A stretch of 60,000 nucleotides of DNA from Adiantum capillus-veneris (GCA_014529385.2 CM043963.1:2981001-3041000); one strand, 5' to 3'; positions 31,556 through 42,376 are shown, numbered from the stretch's first letter. Made by a program: numbers and translations. The notes: generated by a model from the sequence alone, not told the origin.

Positions 31556-32915
31556 CTCTCTAGGGGGAGTGCAAATAATTAGGTTAGGGTTCCTTATGTT
31601 TTTTGTTGTGTTCAATAAGTGTTGGTACCTTTTTCCACTAATGTGCCTCCTGGAGGTATTCCTTTTGTTTCCGAGTGTGTACAGGAGCGTGTTGCTATTG
31701 GTAGGATTTGGACCTTCATGGAATCTTTATCTCAACTCACTCTTCAAATCAAGCGCGACCATCGACACAAACAGGTGTTTCTTGTCCATTAGCATTGCCC
31801 CTTATCTTTTTTGCATCTATGATTGTCAGCTTTAATTGTGATTGGTAGCCTAATATTCACCGCATTTGCTTAGTATCAAACATTTAATTCAATGTAATTT
31901 TTTGTCATAATCACTTGTCTAGGTTTAAAAATCAAGCAGTCCGACAAACTAGTTTGACCAAGTTAGGTGTTAGAAATCTTCTCTTAATACCATGGGGAAT
32001 GCCTTCCTAATAATTAATGGTTACTTAAGTTCTTAATCCAATTTAGGCAGCATTGTGTGAAATGTACTAGGGCTTTCTAGTGGGCTTGACCCTATTGACC
32101 TTTAGCTTAAGTATTATAAAGGGAGTTTACTAGTGTGATGAGCCTGGGGAGGTGTATCAGTGTTATATGACCCCCCAAAGTTACAAAATTAAAATGCTGA
32201 AAATGAACAAACAAAAAATCAAAGTGCCACACTGTAAAATCTTAAGCTGGAAGAGAAATCTCAGCTTGATTTGGTACTTCACTCACATGTATGGCCTATG
32301 GTACTAGAGCCCTAGAGGTTCCCAGTATGGGCGCTTTTACTTGAAAAGCAAAAAACCCAAGGCATACAAAATAAGCACACACATCAAAATTGAATCACTG
32401 TGAAAAGACTTTGGGGGGTCAAAGAAAAAGTAATTAGTCAGGCGATGATTTCATGAGAAATTCCTTTTATGGTAGCTTAACTACAAGGTCTTCTAGATAT
32501 AGCCTCTAGTCAGCCCTCGAACATGAATACTTGGCTCTCGCGATTAAACAACTTAATTGACCACAGAAAATTAAGAAGCTTGCCCATGGTATTAATATTC
32601 AATCTCTAGTGCCTTTCGGCCGTCAAATTAGCGACCCCAGACTTGTTTAATTTTTTACCTTTACATCTGTTTATGCATTTGATTACATTGCAATTTAATG
32701 TTCATTGCTGACAAATTGTTTGAAATTCTTTTACCAATCAATTTGTCTACCTAAAACTGCATATGCTTTTTAATCACTTATGAGAATGCAATTACTGTGC
32801 CAATGTTGTTTGATTTTGCAGTGACTGAAGAAGGCTAAGGACATTCGTCTCAAATGCTCTTCCACCTCGACGAACGAGCTTCAACTCAATAGCTTCCGAG
32901 GACGGAATCTACATC
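31556..32915 (+). other. Element C 3' untranslated region
   Basis: About 1.36 kb between the last ORF and the polypurine tract. A purine-rich CTAGGGGGAGTGCAA lies at 31560, a possible second plus-strand primer. Otherwise AT-rich with no supported gene. Confidence 0.6.
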
Positions 32916-32928
32916 AGGAAGGGGGGCA
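32916..32928 (+). other. Element C polypurine tract
   Basis: AGGAAGGGGGGCA immediately before the 3' LTR. Confidence 0.8.
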
Positions 32929-33255
32929 TGTTAACCCTCATGGCTCACGGACACCCCATCACCTACGGCGGACATGTATTATGTATTTGGTAGAGTCAGG
33001 TACCGGGCTTGGCGGACCAATAGGAAAAGGGTAAGAGTGATCGCCGATGAGAGGCGCACTCTAACTGGGACATTCAAGGGATTAGTTGGCTAAGCATGGG
33101 CGCCCAAGTGTGAATGGGGTGAGCTCATATAAAAGCCAACTAAACCTAAAATTCACTCATTCTCTCATTTGTGCAATAGAAGAGTGCTCTTGCTCCATCT
33201 CCATCTCCATCTTCTTCTTCTTCACCTCCTCGTGTGTGTGTGTGTGTGTATGTGT

Positions 33256-33307
<52 letters not shown>

Positions 33308-33545
33308 GTGCGATCGAGCATTGCGGCGGCACGACGGCGGTGAAGTGGTTGAGCGCGACGTAGCGGCGTCTCCTTCTTCTTCGCGGCGAGGAATCCTCCA
33401 CGGCGGGAGCATAGAGCGGTGAGTGACACACCATTGCCCTCTTTTGAGCTTACTAGTTAAGCTAGTTGTGTGCTTGGAGCCGTCTATGGCTCGCACACAG
33501 TGTTAGGCAAGGCCCTTGCTTCGACAGTGCGGCAAGGAGCGCACA
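32929..33545 (+). repeat. Element C 3' LTR
   Basis: Copy of 19677-20261, about 32 bp longer through the GT/GA run at 33233-33308. Followed by target duplicate GTGTT. Confidence 0.95.
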
Positions 33546-33550
33546 GTGTT

Positions 33551-34112
33551 AGATTACACGGACTTTCCATTGCGTGAGCATTGTCTATATGGCAAATAGA
33601 CTAGATTGACATCTTCGCCATTGAATAAGAAACTAGGCGAACCTCTAGACTTGGTGCACAGTGATTTGTGTGGTCCAATGCCACATAAAATTCTAGGGGG
33701 GGCGAACTACTTTCTCACGTTCATAGATGATTCTACCAGAAAGGTGTGGATGTATCTCCTTAAGCATAAGGAAGAAGTCTTTTGAACATTCCAAAAATTC
33801 CTCGCCATGGTTAAAAACCACTCAGAAAAAAAGCTCAAAGCTTTTCGCACGGACAATGGTGGAGAATATGTCTCCACGGAGTTCAAGGATTTTTGCAATA
33901 GAAGAGACATTCGGCGGCAGTTTACTACTCCATACACACCTGCACAAAATGGGATAGCTGAAAGAATGAATCGTACGATTCAAGAGCGAGTTGTCTCTAT
34001 GATGGCTATGGCAAAGCTTACTCCAGAGTTTTGGGGGGATGTTGTTCTGACAGCAGTGCACATCATCAACAGGTCACCTAGTTCTCCTTTGAAAGGTACA
34101 GCTAGCAAGTGT
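33551..34112 (+). pseudogene. pol: Element D integrase, downstream of element C
   Basis: Continues the Copia frame interrupted at 19676. After REHCLYGK a TAG replaces the usual Gln codon. The core shows VHSDLCGP, FRTDNGGEY and NGIAERMNRT (D-D-E), then WGDVVLTAVHIINRSPSS. An in-frame TGA lies at about 33783. The sequence then jumps to RNase H with no RT, so a deletion of about 1.5-2 kb is inferred from the usual Copia order. Confidence 0.88.
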
Positions 34113-34337
34113 TTACGCTTTGGAAACAGTGATGCATCTATTGTAGGTTACACGGATGCGGATTATGCGGGTTGCGTGGATCGTAGAAGATCCACATCTG
34201 GCTATGTGTTCATGTTTGCTAGAGCAGCTATCTCTTGGAGATTGTGTCTCTAGGATTGCAAATCTTCATCTACCACTGAGGCAGAATATGTTGTTGCGTC
34301 TGACGCCAGCAAGGAAGCCATATGGTTGGCTCGTCTA
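34113..34337 (+). pseudogene. pol: Element D RNase H, first part
   Basis: Copia RNase H: VGYTDADYAGC, RSTSGYVF, TEAEYVVASDASKEAIWLARL. It is joined directly to integrase (RT lost), has a TAG near 34252, and is interrupted by element E at 34338. The remainder resumes at 36520. Confidence 0.88.
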
Positions 34338-34625
34338 TGTTGGGGTTTCTCCCTTACTTAAAACATGAAGTCTTCCACATTTAGAGTGACTGCCCTGGTC
34401 TGATTTTGGACACTCAGATTGACTCCCCTGATCTGATTTTTGGTGATTTTCAGTCCTATCTTGGTGAGTGGAAGCATGCATTGATGTTGTGTTTCCATCT
34501 TGCTCCAATAGGTCAAGAAAACTTGCAAAAATAATGGTTTTTGCAACATCAGAGTATTCTCTAGGAGGACTTGGAACTGAAATCTGATATGGTTTACAAG
34601 CTGAATTTTCAAATCTGAGACTATC

Positions 34626-35210
34626 TTATGCAAAAACATTGCTTCTACACATGTTTTCAACATCATGGTTGTTATTTGGATGTATGTGGTGAAGAATTTT
34701 CCCATTTGGTGGAATTTCTGATGTCGGATTAGGGGTATCTATGGGTCCTTGGTGGCTCCTTTGGCTCACTCCTCCCACTTGTACTCCCTTTCCCTGACAT
34801 GTTGACACGCCCATTGGGTATTCCCACTCATCATCCTCATCCTCGCTCAACTCAAACACCTCCTCAAAAACATCCCTCAATTTTTGACATGCTTCTCGCA
34901 AACAACTCACTTTCCTCCTACTTGCACATGACTTACGTCTTTCCCCTTTATGATCAGCAAGCCACTCATATGCACTCTCCAACTCATACTCTAGGCCATC
35001 TAACTTGTCTAATGCCCTCTCCATCTCTTCAAAGCATGATGCTTTCTGCAAAATTTTTACAACTTTGCGAAGCTTTCTACACAATCTGACCATGCACCAT
35101 TTTTTGCAATTCTCTCCCTTTGAGCACTCATCAACCACATACGGACAAGCATCCACCTCATGCAGCCTACTCATGCAAACCTCACATTTCTTCTTCTTCT
35201 TTTTACCCAT
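34626..35210 (-). CDS. Zinc-knuckle protein of element E (194 aa), function unknown
   Basis: ATG at 35210 on the minus strand; intact for 194 codons. After MGKKKKKK comes a CCHC knuckle C-E-V-C-x4-H-x4-C at residues 9-22, then more cysteines (DEC-KGENCKKWCMVRLC, residues 29-44), a predicted helical, charged middle (about 50-125), an acidic patch FELSEDEDDEWEYP (about 128-140) and a low-complexity tail. Zinc knuckles are normal in Gag but lie near the C-terminus; here it is at the very N-terminus. It may be an unusual gag or a captured host fragment. Confidence 0.5.
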   Translation of the reverse strand: MGKKKKKKCEVCMSRLHEVDACPYVVDECSKGENCKKWCMVRLCRKLRKVVKILQKASCFEEMERALDKLDGLEYELESAYEWLADHKGERRKSCASRRKVSCLREACQKLRDVFEEVFELSEDEDDEWEYPMGVSTCQGKGVQVGGVSQRSHQGPIDTPNPTSEIPPNGKILHHIHPNNNHDVENMCRSNVFA

Positions 35211-36052
35211 TTCCAGAAATCAGAAATCACATAACAAGTTAGCCCTCATATTCAGTGCACCACACTGAACTGAGACTACATGTAATTTGAAAGTGGAGAG
35301 CATAGGATACAGTACCTAGATCCACTCCCATCTTGACACATAGTTGCTTCATCATGCTATACAACTTCTAAAATCAGAAATCTAGGTAAACTTTGTGCAA
35401 AATTTGAAATAACTCTTACTTGAAACACTCTAAACTTCTCAAGGATTCTTGTACTGCGCAAGTTGTCTGAAATAAATCCCAGCTACAGTTCCGATTCAGC
35501 AGCACAAATAGAGTTGAATTCAGCAACTTCACATTTTGATTCAACAGGGTCAAGTTGAATATGCAGGTTCAAGTTCAGCAAATTGGATTCTCTATCTTGC
35601 AGCCCTTCATGAGACAACCCCTATTGCCTCTCTCACTTGGTACTTTGCTTCATCTATTTGCGCTTCCAAGAAACCACATTGTCCACCATCTGCTCTCCAA
35701 ATCGCAATCGCTCATGCTGCTCATGGCCCTTAATGTCAACACGCCACAGCACTAGACCCACTCTCAAGCCTCCATTAGAGTGAATGGTACGATTCAAGGA
35801 CAGCCCCCCGATTCTCTGAATTGCTGATAATCTGAATCTACAGATGAATGTTGGGGATGGATGATGCCCCCCAAGGCAACATCAAATGGTCTCTCTGACA
35901 TGCAGCATCTCCCAATGGAACACACAACCCAACTCACGCAATGACGGCACAGTAATACATCAGGCAGAACAGCGAAACAAAATCAGCAGAGAAATAGGCT
36001 CAGCAGAGAAACAGACACAGCAGAGAGACAGATTCAGTAGGATCGCCAAATG
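35211..36052 (-). other. Element E leader region
   Basis: Between the putative PBS and the ORF of E. It is rich in short CAGCAGA and GATTCAGCAG motifs; no further ORF is supported on either strand. Confidence 0.4.
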
Positions 36053-36519
36053 TGTTGGGGTTCGACGACACATGAAGAAAAAACAAGCTAAACAATCCTC
36101 ATAAGGCTTAATACAAGAATCAGACTCAGCAGAATAACACAAACAAGATCAGACAGAGCAAAGAGGAGAGATTAGGGCAAACTCCGAACTCGTATTCATC
36201 TGCAAGAAAGGCTTACAGCTCGAGAAATCATCTCTCCAAGTCGTCCTCTAAGCCCATGAATTATCCAACACGAAACAATTGTAACTGCCCAAAAGAAGTT
36301 CTTGGCAAAATATCTGACTAAGCAGAAATCGACTCAGAAGAAATCCGACTCAGTATAAATACAACTTCAGATAATATCAAACTCAACAATATCTGATTCA
36401 GCAGTAATCCACAATCCGACGCAGCAACATCTGATTGACCAGAATCCAACTGACCAACATCTGACTGACCAGAATCCGACTGACTAGCAAAACAGATCTG
36501 ACTGACCACTAAATTGTCA
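36053..36519 (-). repeat. Candidate LTR of element E
   Basis: 467 bp, TG...CA on the minus strand. Inner part repeats TCTGACTGACCAGAATCC-like units three to four times (36420-36500). Assigned from its ends and the PBS-like bases next to it. Confidence 0.4.
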
Positions 36520-36802
36520 TACTGATGTGCCTGTCAACACTCTAGTGGGAGATTTGGGCATTCACGAGGTTCCAGTACTGCATTGTGATAGTCAAAGTGC
36601 CATTGCTTTGGCAAAGAATCCGGTGTTGCACTCAAAGTCAAAACACATAGAGGTCAAATACCATGTCATACGTGATGCATTGGCTGGCAAGCGCATCGAG
36701 CTTGTCAAGGTTCACACTGACAACAACCCCGCATATGCTCTCAGAAAGAGCCTAGCCTCGGAGCGATTTACACATTGTATAGAACTTATGGGTGTAGGAT
36801 GA
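36520..36802 (+). pseudogene. pol: Element D RNase H, second part
   Basis: Resumes the Copia RNase H after element E: LHCDSQSAIALAKNPVLHSKSKHIEVKYHVIRD, the standard C-terminal half. It ends with a stop shortly before the polypurine tract of D. Confidence 0.88.
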
Positions 36803-36874
36803 AGCCTCGGAAATGCTTCATCAACTTTGTATAGACTAACTATACTAATGCCACTATTGGCCACCATGACCTTC

Positions 36875-36885
36875 AAGTGGGAGGT
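36875..36885 (+). other. Element D polypurine tract
   Basis: CAAGTGGGAGGT just before the 3' LTR: the usual plant Copia form. Confidence 0.85.
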
Positions 36886-37084
36886 TGTTGGGGTGTAGGC
36901 CAGGTGGCCGTGGGAAACCACCCTTGTACACTTGATTTCACCTAATCAATATGGGGAGAAAAAGAGAGAGGGTTGACTCCTCTCTTTCTTCTCCACTAAC
37001 CCAAGCAGAGGCTGTCTGTGTATCATCCCCTTCCCCATTCTCTTCTTCCCCTCTCTTGCACACACCCCGTACACGAGCACAACA
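36886..37084 (+). repeat. Element D 3' LTR
   Basis: 199 bp, TGTTGGGGTG ... GAGCACAACA; matches the last ~190 bp of the 5' LTR. Followed by GACCAA, which also precedes the 5' LTR. Confidence 0.9.
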
Positions 37085-37113
37085 GACCAAGCATGAGAGG
37101 GGGGGTATACTCT

Positions 37114-37161
<48 letters not shown>

Positions 37162-37864
37162 ACGCACATTCTCTCATTGTGTGGAGCGCAAAATGCAAGA
37201 GCTCCATCTCCTTGTCCAAGCTTGTTGAGAAGTGGACTCTTAGCTACACCAACACTCTTGGCTATGGAATGCAAATCCAACCAAGAGCCATGCTTCAATG
37301 CTTAAGCTTGCCATCTTCTTCATCTTCATTACTATGCTATTATGCTATGCTAAGCAAGAAGAGCGATGATAAGTGAGGAACTATTTCTTTCTCCTATGGA
37401 ATGTTTCTTCTTCCTCTTCCCTACCCTCATTCCCCGCTAGCTCTCTCCACCTTCGAAGGTGTTTGAGGCCTTGGGACCGAGGCTTGGGATAGTTAATGCT
37501 TTTTTGCAAAGCTTATGTTAAGCTCATGATGCATGAAGCTTTCCATCTTCATAGCATCACCAAGGTCACAAGGAACACAAAGATTGTATTGTAACAAAGT
37601 CTCTCTTGATGGGAGAATCTATAATACAAACGTCTTTTGGAGGGGGGACCGGCTCCAAGTAAATCCAGTCCTCATCTATTGTCATGTTCTCTAATACTCT
37701 CTCTTGCAAAAGTATTGTTTATGCCAAGTTAATTAAGTACTATGTTTATGTTGCTACCATCAATTAAGTTCACCCTCCAAGTTCTCAAAGTAATCTCACA
37801 AAAATGCTCACTCTAATTCTCTTAATTCCGCTATTCTCAAAGTTCATAGGCCATTCCCATTACA
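37085..37864 (+). repeat. LTR family B, copy 2 (plus strand), cut by element D
   Basis: Ends CCATTCCCATTACA, the reverse complement of the start of copies 1 and 3, and matches copy 1 in reverse over at least 650 bp. The bases next to D (TTTGACCAA / GCATGAGAGG) match TTGACCAAAGCATG in copy 1, so D landed inside this LTR. It contains a run of 33 C (37115-37147) followed by an AC run. The rest of the LTR is not recognisable left of D beyond the TTTGACCA. Confidence 0.75.
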
Positions 37865-38620
37865 TAATTTCTCTATAAATCGCCTATAGTAGGAACACAT
37901 GCCTATAAAGCTTCTTAGCTCATGTAAGCTCTTTGCTTGTGGTTAGTTTTTTATCACTCCAATTTTGTAAGGATCCATACAAATTCCTTCTTTAGAGATA
38001 ATACGACCCAAGTATCATCGTATCTCATTGAGAAAGAATTTACTTTTCTTTCCATTTACATAGGGCTTGTTAGCACACAACTCTTCAAAAACCGCCTTCA
38101 GGTGTTCTTTGTGCTCTTCCAAAGTCTTGGAGTAGATGATTATATGGTCAAAGAATACTCTCTATGGTCAATGATTTTGAAAGAGTCTTTCCATTAAAGA
38201 TTGCAGGAGCATTGGTAAGGACAAAGGCATTATCAGGTATTCATACAACCCAAGTTATGTACGAAATGTGGTCTTTGTGTATGTCATGTCCTCTATGCGA
38301 GGAACGAGGAACCGATTGTCTATTGTGCTATTATTTAGTGCATGGTAGTCCACACACATACAATAGGACCCATCCTTCTTTTGCACTAGAAGCACAACAA
38401 GCAAAAAGGAGTTCACCTTGGATGTACCATTCCCTTTGCTATGAAATCATTCACTTGGGAGAGAAGCTCCTCGTGTTGTGCATGAGAAACACAATAAGAA
38501 GGTCTATTAGAAAGAGCAATTTTAAGCACTAGCTTGACCTTATGGTTATCATCCCCTCTGGAGGGACGTAATTCACTAGGGATAGAGTTTCAAAAGCAAT
38601 CACTATATGATTCAAGGACA
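37865..38620 (-). pseudogene. pol: Decayed Ty3/chromovirus RT remnant
   Basis: On the minus strand, fragments match RT segments of F and J: SFIGMCSYYRRFIEKL right at the border of LTR B copy 2, then blocks parallel to 54101-54790 (the FLQ-I-YLGHI region, the catalytic region, and the VDYRALN region with CTAAGTAATAGC-like decay). Many stops and frameshifts. LTR B copy 2 is inserted into it. Confidence 0.65.
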
Positions 38621-38995
38621 AAAAATTGAGGTTTAACCTTCAACTCTATGAGAAATACATGAAGGGTGATACAAAGAGGGAGATTCAACTGTCTCTCTAT
38701 AAATTGGGTTGACAAATATGGCATTTGCTCAAGTGTGTGCCGTCGTGGTGGTTGAGTACGTATTGAGCAAAATTTATATGGTTTTTGTTCTTGTTTGGGG
38801 ATAGCAACATTTGTGTCAGCTTTCTTTTGTATATATTATGTTTCAATCAATAAAATATAGTTGGAATATCTATTTGTTGCTTCACATGTGCTTGTTTCAA
38901 TTTCTCTAGCTTAATACTTCTCACAACTAGAGGCCCCATACCTTCCCACCCCCTAAGTAATATTTAGTCCCCAACATCGTGTTCTCCCACATGCT

Positions 38996-39031
<36 letters not shown>

Positions 39032-39332
39032 TTGTATACTTCAACTTGGTTTCATAACTCTATGCATGCTATCCGAGATTTGCACTGCAAACTCCCTTAG
39101 GCCTAACACCATCCCTTACTTTGATTGCACCCTCCTTATCTTTGTAGCGTCAGTGTTGATCTATTTGCAGGATGGTTTATAAAGGCCTTTAGTCCATCCT
39201 TTTTGCCTTACATTTGTTAAATATTTGGGCTATCATCTTTTTATCAACATCCTGTAGTTAAGTTTAAGCAAAGACCAAAGAGGCATCACTAGCTAGAGAA
39301 GGAGATTTTGGGGGTGGGGGGGACCTCGTGAT
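38621..39332. other. Unassigned AT-rich stretch
   Basis: No supported gene. A CT run lies at 39000-39028. Part may still belong to the decayed element at 37865-38620. Confidence 0.4.
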
Positions 39333-39881
39333 TATTTGACACCACTTGTGTCAGGTGGGATCAATGGTCGCTATTAATTAGGGACGGCGGGATTGGTTTT
39401 GCACCATCCGATGGCAAATTAATCCCCAAGTGATCTTAATGTGATCACAATCGAAGTGACCCCAAGGAAACTCAATGTGAACATCAAGTGATCGCCAAGT
39501 GATCCCCGTGTGATTCCTAATTGAGATGTGATCACCCTGTGAACCTACCTATTCCAAAGTGATCATTGTATGACCCCAACCATTCTAAAGTGATCTCCAA
39601 GTGATCACCGTGTGACCCCAACCATTCCATAGCGATCTCCAAGTGAACATCGTATGATCCCCACCCCGTCGCTTTTGCCATATCATACTATGTTCTCACC
39701 CTCTTTTCAAGTGGCACGATATAGCTTAATGGGAGAGCCGACATCTCTAGTGTTGGAGGTGGTGGGTTCAAATCGTGGGGGCAGACTGATCGAAATCTTT
39801 TTATTATTGGGAATAAACGGATGGTCCACATCTTTAGAGATCCTAGATCGTCGATCCCATGTGACAAGGTGGTGTCAAATA
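39333..39881. mobile_element. MITE-like element with long inverted ends
   Basis: The left end TATTTGACACCACTTGTG is repeated inverted at the right end (CAAGGTGGTGTCAAATA). The inverted similarity continues through GGTGGGATC / GATCCCAT and on to ACCATCCG / CGGATGGT, about 75 bp in all. The interior has a degenerate tandem repeat with CAAGTGATC-CC-TGTGA and CCAACCATTCCA-AG (about 39420-39660). No transposase. No certain target duplication was found. Confidence 0.6.
39718..39772 (+). other. tRNA-like A/B-box segment inside the MITE-like element
   Basis: TAGCTTAATGGGAGAG followed 30 bp later by GGTTCAAATC resembles the split pol III promoter of tRNA genes and SINEs. An anticodon-type stem-loop (CGACA ... 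TGTTG) fits between them. The acceptor and T stems do not pair, so this is not a functional tRNA gene. Confidence 0.35.
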
Positions 39882-40389
39882 GTTCCGTGGGTGGGGGGGG
39901 AGGGATTTCAAGCGCAAAGAATAAAGTATGAGAGGGAACATCCTCCCAATGTGGCTTCCAAAGATGGGTCCAAGACTGAGATATGCTTTATAGGACCAAA
40001 CCACATCTCAACAACACTCCCCTCAGAAACATGCAAGTTTCACTTAACACCCGAGTAAGCGAAGTCTTGATTTTTGGCAGGAGGAGACTACGACGCTAAC
40101 AACGCTAACAACGTTACTTTTGGGGAGTGGTCTGAACGCGCCCTAAGGAAGCAACAAGAAAATTTTGCAAACGCAGCAGAAGTCCATAGACTTGGCGGGG
40201 CTTTAAAGGTGTAGGCACCTACCACGGTCATTTAAGTGGATAATCTACTGACTTGTAAGTTCTCTAGGTTTGGAGTCATGGTGTTTAGTCGCAGATCCTG
40301 CTAATCTTCCCGGCTGCGCTCGGTAAGCTCCTCGAGGTTTTATCACGGCGATGTTTGTGTGCATCTGTGTATTTTCGGCGGTGTGTGCA

Positions 40390-40442
<53 letters not shown>

Positions 40443-41984
40443 GAGACCGTTTCTGTTTTGTTTGGTAGCAAAAGTAATATCTTTTCAGGCCATGGGTTTT
40501 TGATCGCTCACGATGCATTGCCTTGCTGATCATTGGAGCTTTGGAGCTGTGCGTCCTTTTTCTGTCAAATTAATAGGCTGCTTCAAATCTCTTCTTTCTT
40601 AGAAGCCGGATGTATTCTCCCTTTTACAGGAATGGTGTGTAGACATGCTATTACCTGATGTTGTCTAATTAGCTCACATCAGCAATTGCTCAGTTCTCCT
40701 GAATGATTTTTGCATCGTGCATAGCTCGTGGGTTGGCACGTTACATAATGTTTCATCAGTTGCTGCATTCCATAACTTGAGGGCATTCCAGATGAAGGGC
40801 TACCGCATTTTGAAGTTCTTGGTCTAGAGTGATGCTGTACCTTGGTGCACATGCATGCTACTTTTGAAACAAGGACTACCGCCATCAAAAGTGCCTTCGT
40901 GCGAAAAATTTTCAAGGTTGATTTTGTCAAAGAGACTTTACTTGTTTGGCAATTTTGTATGATGAGAGCTGAGACTACTTTGCGCACTGTTCTTTGGCTG
41001 TGTTGGGAAGCCAAGTAACTAGTATTTCGTGATTACATGGCCGGGTTTGAAATTGTCACATGCCTTTACTCTTGCTTTGTAAGCCAGCGTTGTTGACCAA
41101 CAGTTTGATAAAGGTCCGGGTAGTAACCCTAACAACCTTTCCCCTCAGCTAGACAAATTGACTTTGGGAACATCACGTGCAATGGGAAAAATCTAGTCTT
41201 GTACCAAAAGAGAGTTCGAGACAATGAGAAGTAGCGGAAGATACGATTAGCCCAAATTGACATGATGTGCAATGTGAAAAATCTAGCCTTGTACAAAGAG
41301 AGGATTCAAGACAAGCGAGAGGTAGTGGAAGATGCGAATATAGGCTACCCGTGAAGAACACAAAGGTAATGTGCTAAGCATGCTGAGTGGTGCATTTTGC
41401 ACGGCTTAGTTTTGTGTCATCGCGAAACGCATTTCACTAGCCTTGAAATGTGAAATGGCCAAAACGTTTCACTGTGTCTCTGAAACGCTTGGAGGTGAAA
41501 CACTTGAAAGGTAAACAAAAATTTCACATGAAACTTAAACATGCCTTTATATTTGGTCTTCACATGCAGTGTGCCAACCTTGGCTTTAATATTGAACAGT
41601 CTTAAGAATTACTCTACTATTTAAAAAATTCCTAAAAACTCTCTTTTCTCCCTTCTAAGAGGTTTTCTAGAAGCATTGTATTTCCCTTTGTTTCTTTTTA
41701 TGCCTTTTTGCTATGGATGCCTAGAAGATGTAACCAAGATGTATTTAATCTATCCTATAGTTTGCTTCTAAAGAACATTAACACAATCTCTCTCTCTCTC
41801 TCTCTCTCTCTCCCCCTTCTCTCTCTCTAGATTTAAGCTTTGCTTATTTGAAATAGGTTGCTAGTAGCTGAATTGCAGAACTTGGAAACATGTTGACTTG
41901 TTGGGGTGCAATATGTACATAGTTACCTTTGCAAGCTTGAAATTCAGAGATGTTAACTTTGTTGAAAAAAATCTTTTATATATC
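39882..41984. other. Unassigned intergenic stretch with short repeats
   Basis: No recognisable gene on either strand. A GA run lies at 40392-40446, a roughly 95-bp tandem duplication at about 41174-41345, and a CT run at about 41788-41830. A minus-strand 111-codon frame (41014-40679) has no recognised domain. Confidence 0.45.
41174..41345 (+). repeat. Two-copy tandem duplication (~95 bp)
   Basis: TGTGCAATG-GAAAAATCTAG-CTTGTAC and the following AAGAGAG ... GACAA-GAGA-GTAG-GGAAGAT-CGA occur twice in direct order with moderate divergence. Confidence 0.65.
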
Positions 41985-42360
41985 TGTTATGTCCCGCTGG
42001 GGATCTAGCCTAGACGCCGTCGGGATGGGCATCCAGTGTCCGGGCGGATGTAGTGTGAACTTGGTCAGTGTGGCCAGCCATTATCATAAAAGGGAGGCCA
42101 AGGTCTCATTTGCATTTATTGACCCCCACTAGCAGAGTGCCAATGGTTAGCCCGCGAGGCTAGGCGTGCGCAAGGTCACCTCGAGGAGGTGAGGCCGAGT
42201 GGTATGGGACTCTCGGTCTTACAGTTGCACGTCTATGTCTTCGGACGCTGTCCCCAAATCGAGGGAGCTGTTGAATGGTGGCTATGGTCTGGTGTTTCAT
42301 CCGACGCGTGTTTATAGGCGGTTTGTGTAGCCGGGAGATCCACCCCGCGTGTTCCTTTCA
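41985..42360 (+). repeat. Element I 5' LTR
   Basis: 376 bp; paired with 46057-46440. Contains CATAAAAGGGAGG, where the 3' copy has a better TATA box. Confidence 0.9.
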
Positions 42361-42376
42361 TGGTTTCAGAGCCGGC
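42361..42376 (+). other. Element I primer-binding site
   Basis: TGGTTTCAGAGCCGGC directly after the LTR: initiator-Met site TGGTATCAGAGC with one change. Confidence 0.85.

Larger units (their letters stand above)
19677..33545 (+). mobile_element. Element C: 13.9-kb Ty3/gypsy-like element with post-integrase extras
   Basis: LTRs 19677-20261 (585 bp) and 32929-33545 (617 bp; longer because of a GT/GA expansion) start TGTTAACCCTCA and end GAGCGCACA. Perfect target duplication GTGTT at 19672-19676 and 33546-33550. Asp-type PBS, one long gag-pro-pol frame, then a second protease-like domain, a W-x-P repeat segment and an acidic ORF. One RNase H only, no chromodomain. The Asp-type PBS suggests the Athila/Tat side of Ty3, but lineage is not resolved. 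It is inserted in the pre-integrase region of Copia element D. Confidence 0.95.
34338..36519 (-). mobile_element. Element E: insertion in element D RNase H, minus-strand, class uncertain
   Basis: A 2.18-kb block that splits the Copia RNase H between ...IWLARL and ...VNTLVGDLGIHEV. On the minus strand its right end (36519-36053) looks like an LTR of 467 bp (TGACAATTTAG ... CCCCAACA), followed by TTTGGCGATCC, a possible PBS, and then a gag-like ORF. Its left end opens TGTTGGGGTT, like the LTR end, but the second LTR is not otherwise recognisable. No clean target duplication. Probably a truncated, non-autonomous LTR element. Confidence 0.55.
15450..37084 (+). mobile_element. Element D: Copia-type LTR retrotransposon, split by elements C and E
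   Basis: 3' LTR 36886-37084 and the last ~190 bp of the 5' LTR (to 15776) match closely. The initiator-Met PBS follows the 5' LTR and a Copia-type PPT precedes the 3' LTR. GACCAA flanks the element at 15444-15449 and 37085-37090. Gene order is gag, protease, integrase, RNase H: the Copia order. RT is missing between integrase and RNase H. Nested insertions C (13.9 kb) and E (2.2 kb) leave about 5.5 kb of D itself. Frameshifts and stops in gag and integrase show it is dead. Confidence 0.88.

Noticed and set aside
39718-39790. A tRNA gene
   Set aside because: A-box, B-box and an anticodon-like hairpin are visible, but acceptor and T stems do not pair and position 33 is not T; kept only as a tRNA-like segment.
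40679-41014. Minus-strand 111-codon ORF
   Set aside because: No domain, Ser/Cys-rich composition of a random frame, no paralogue in the window.
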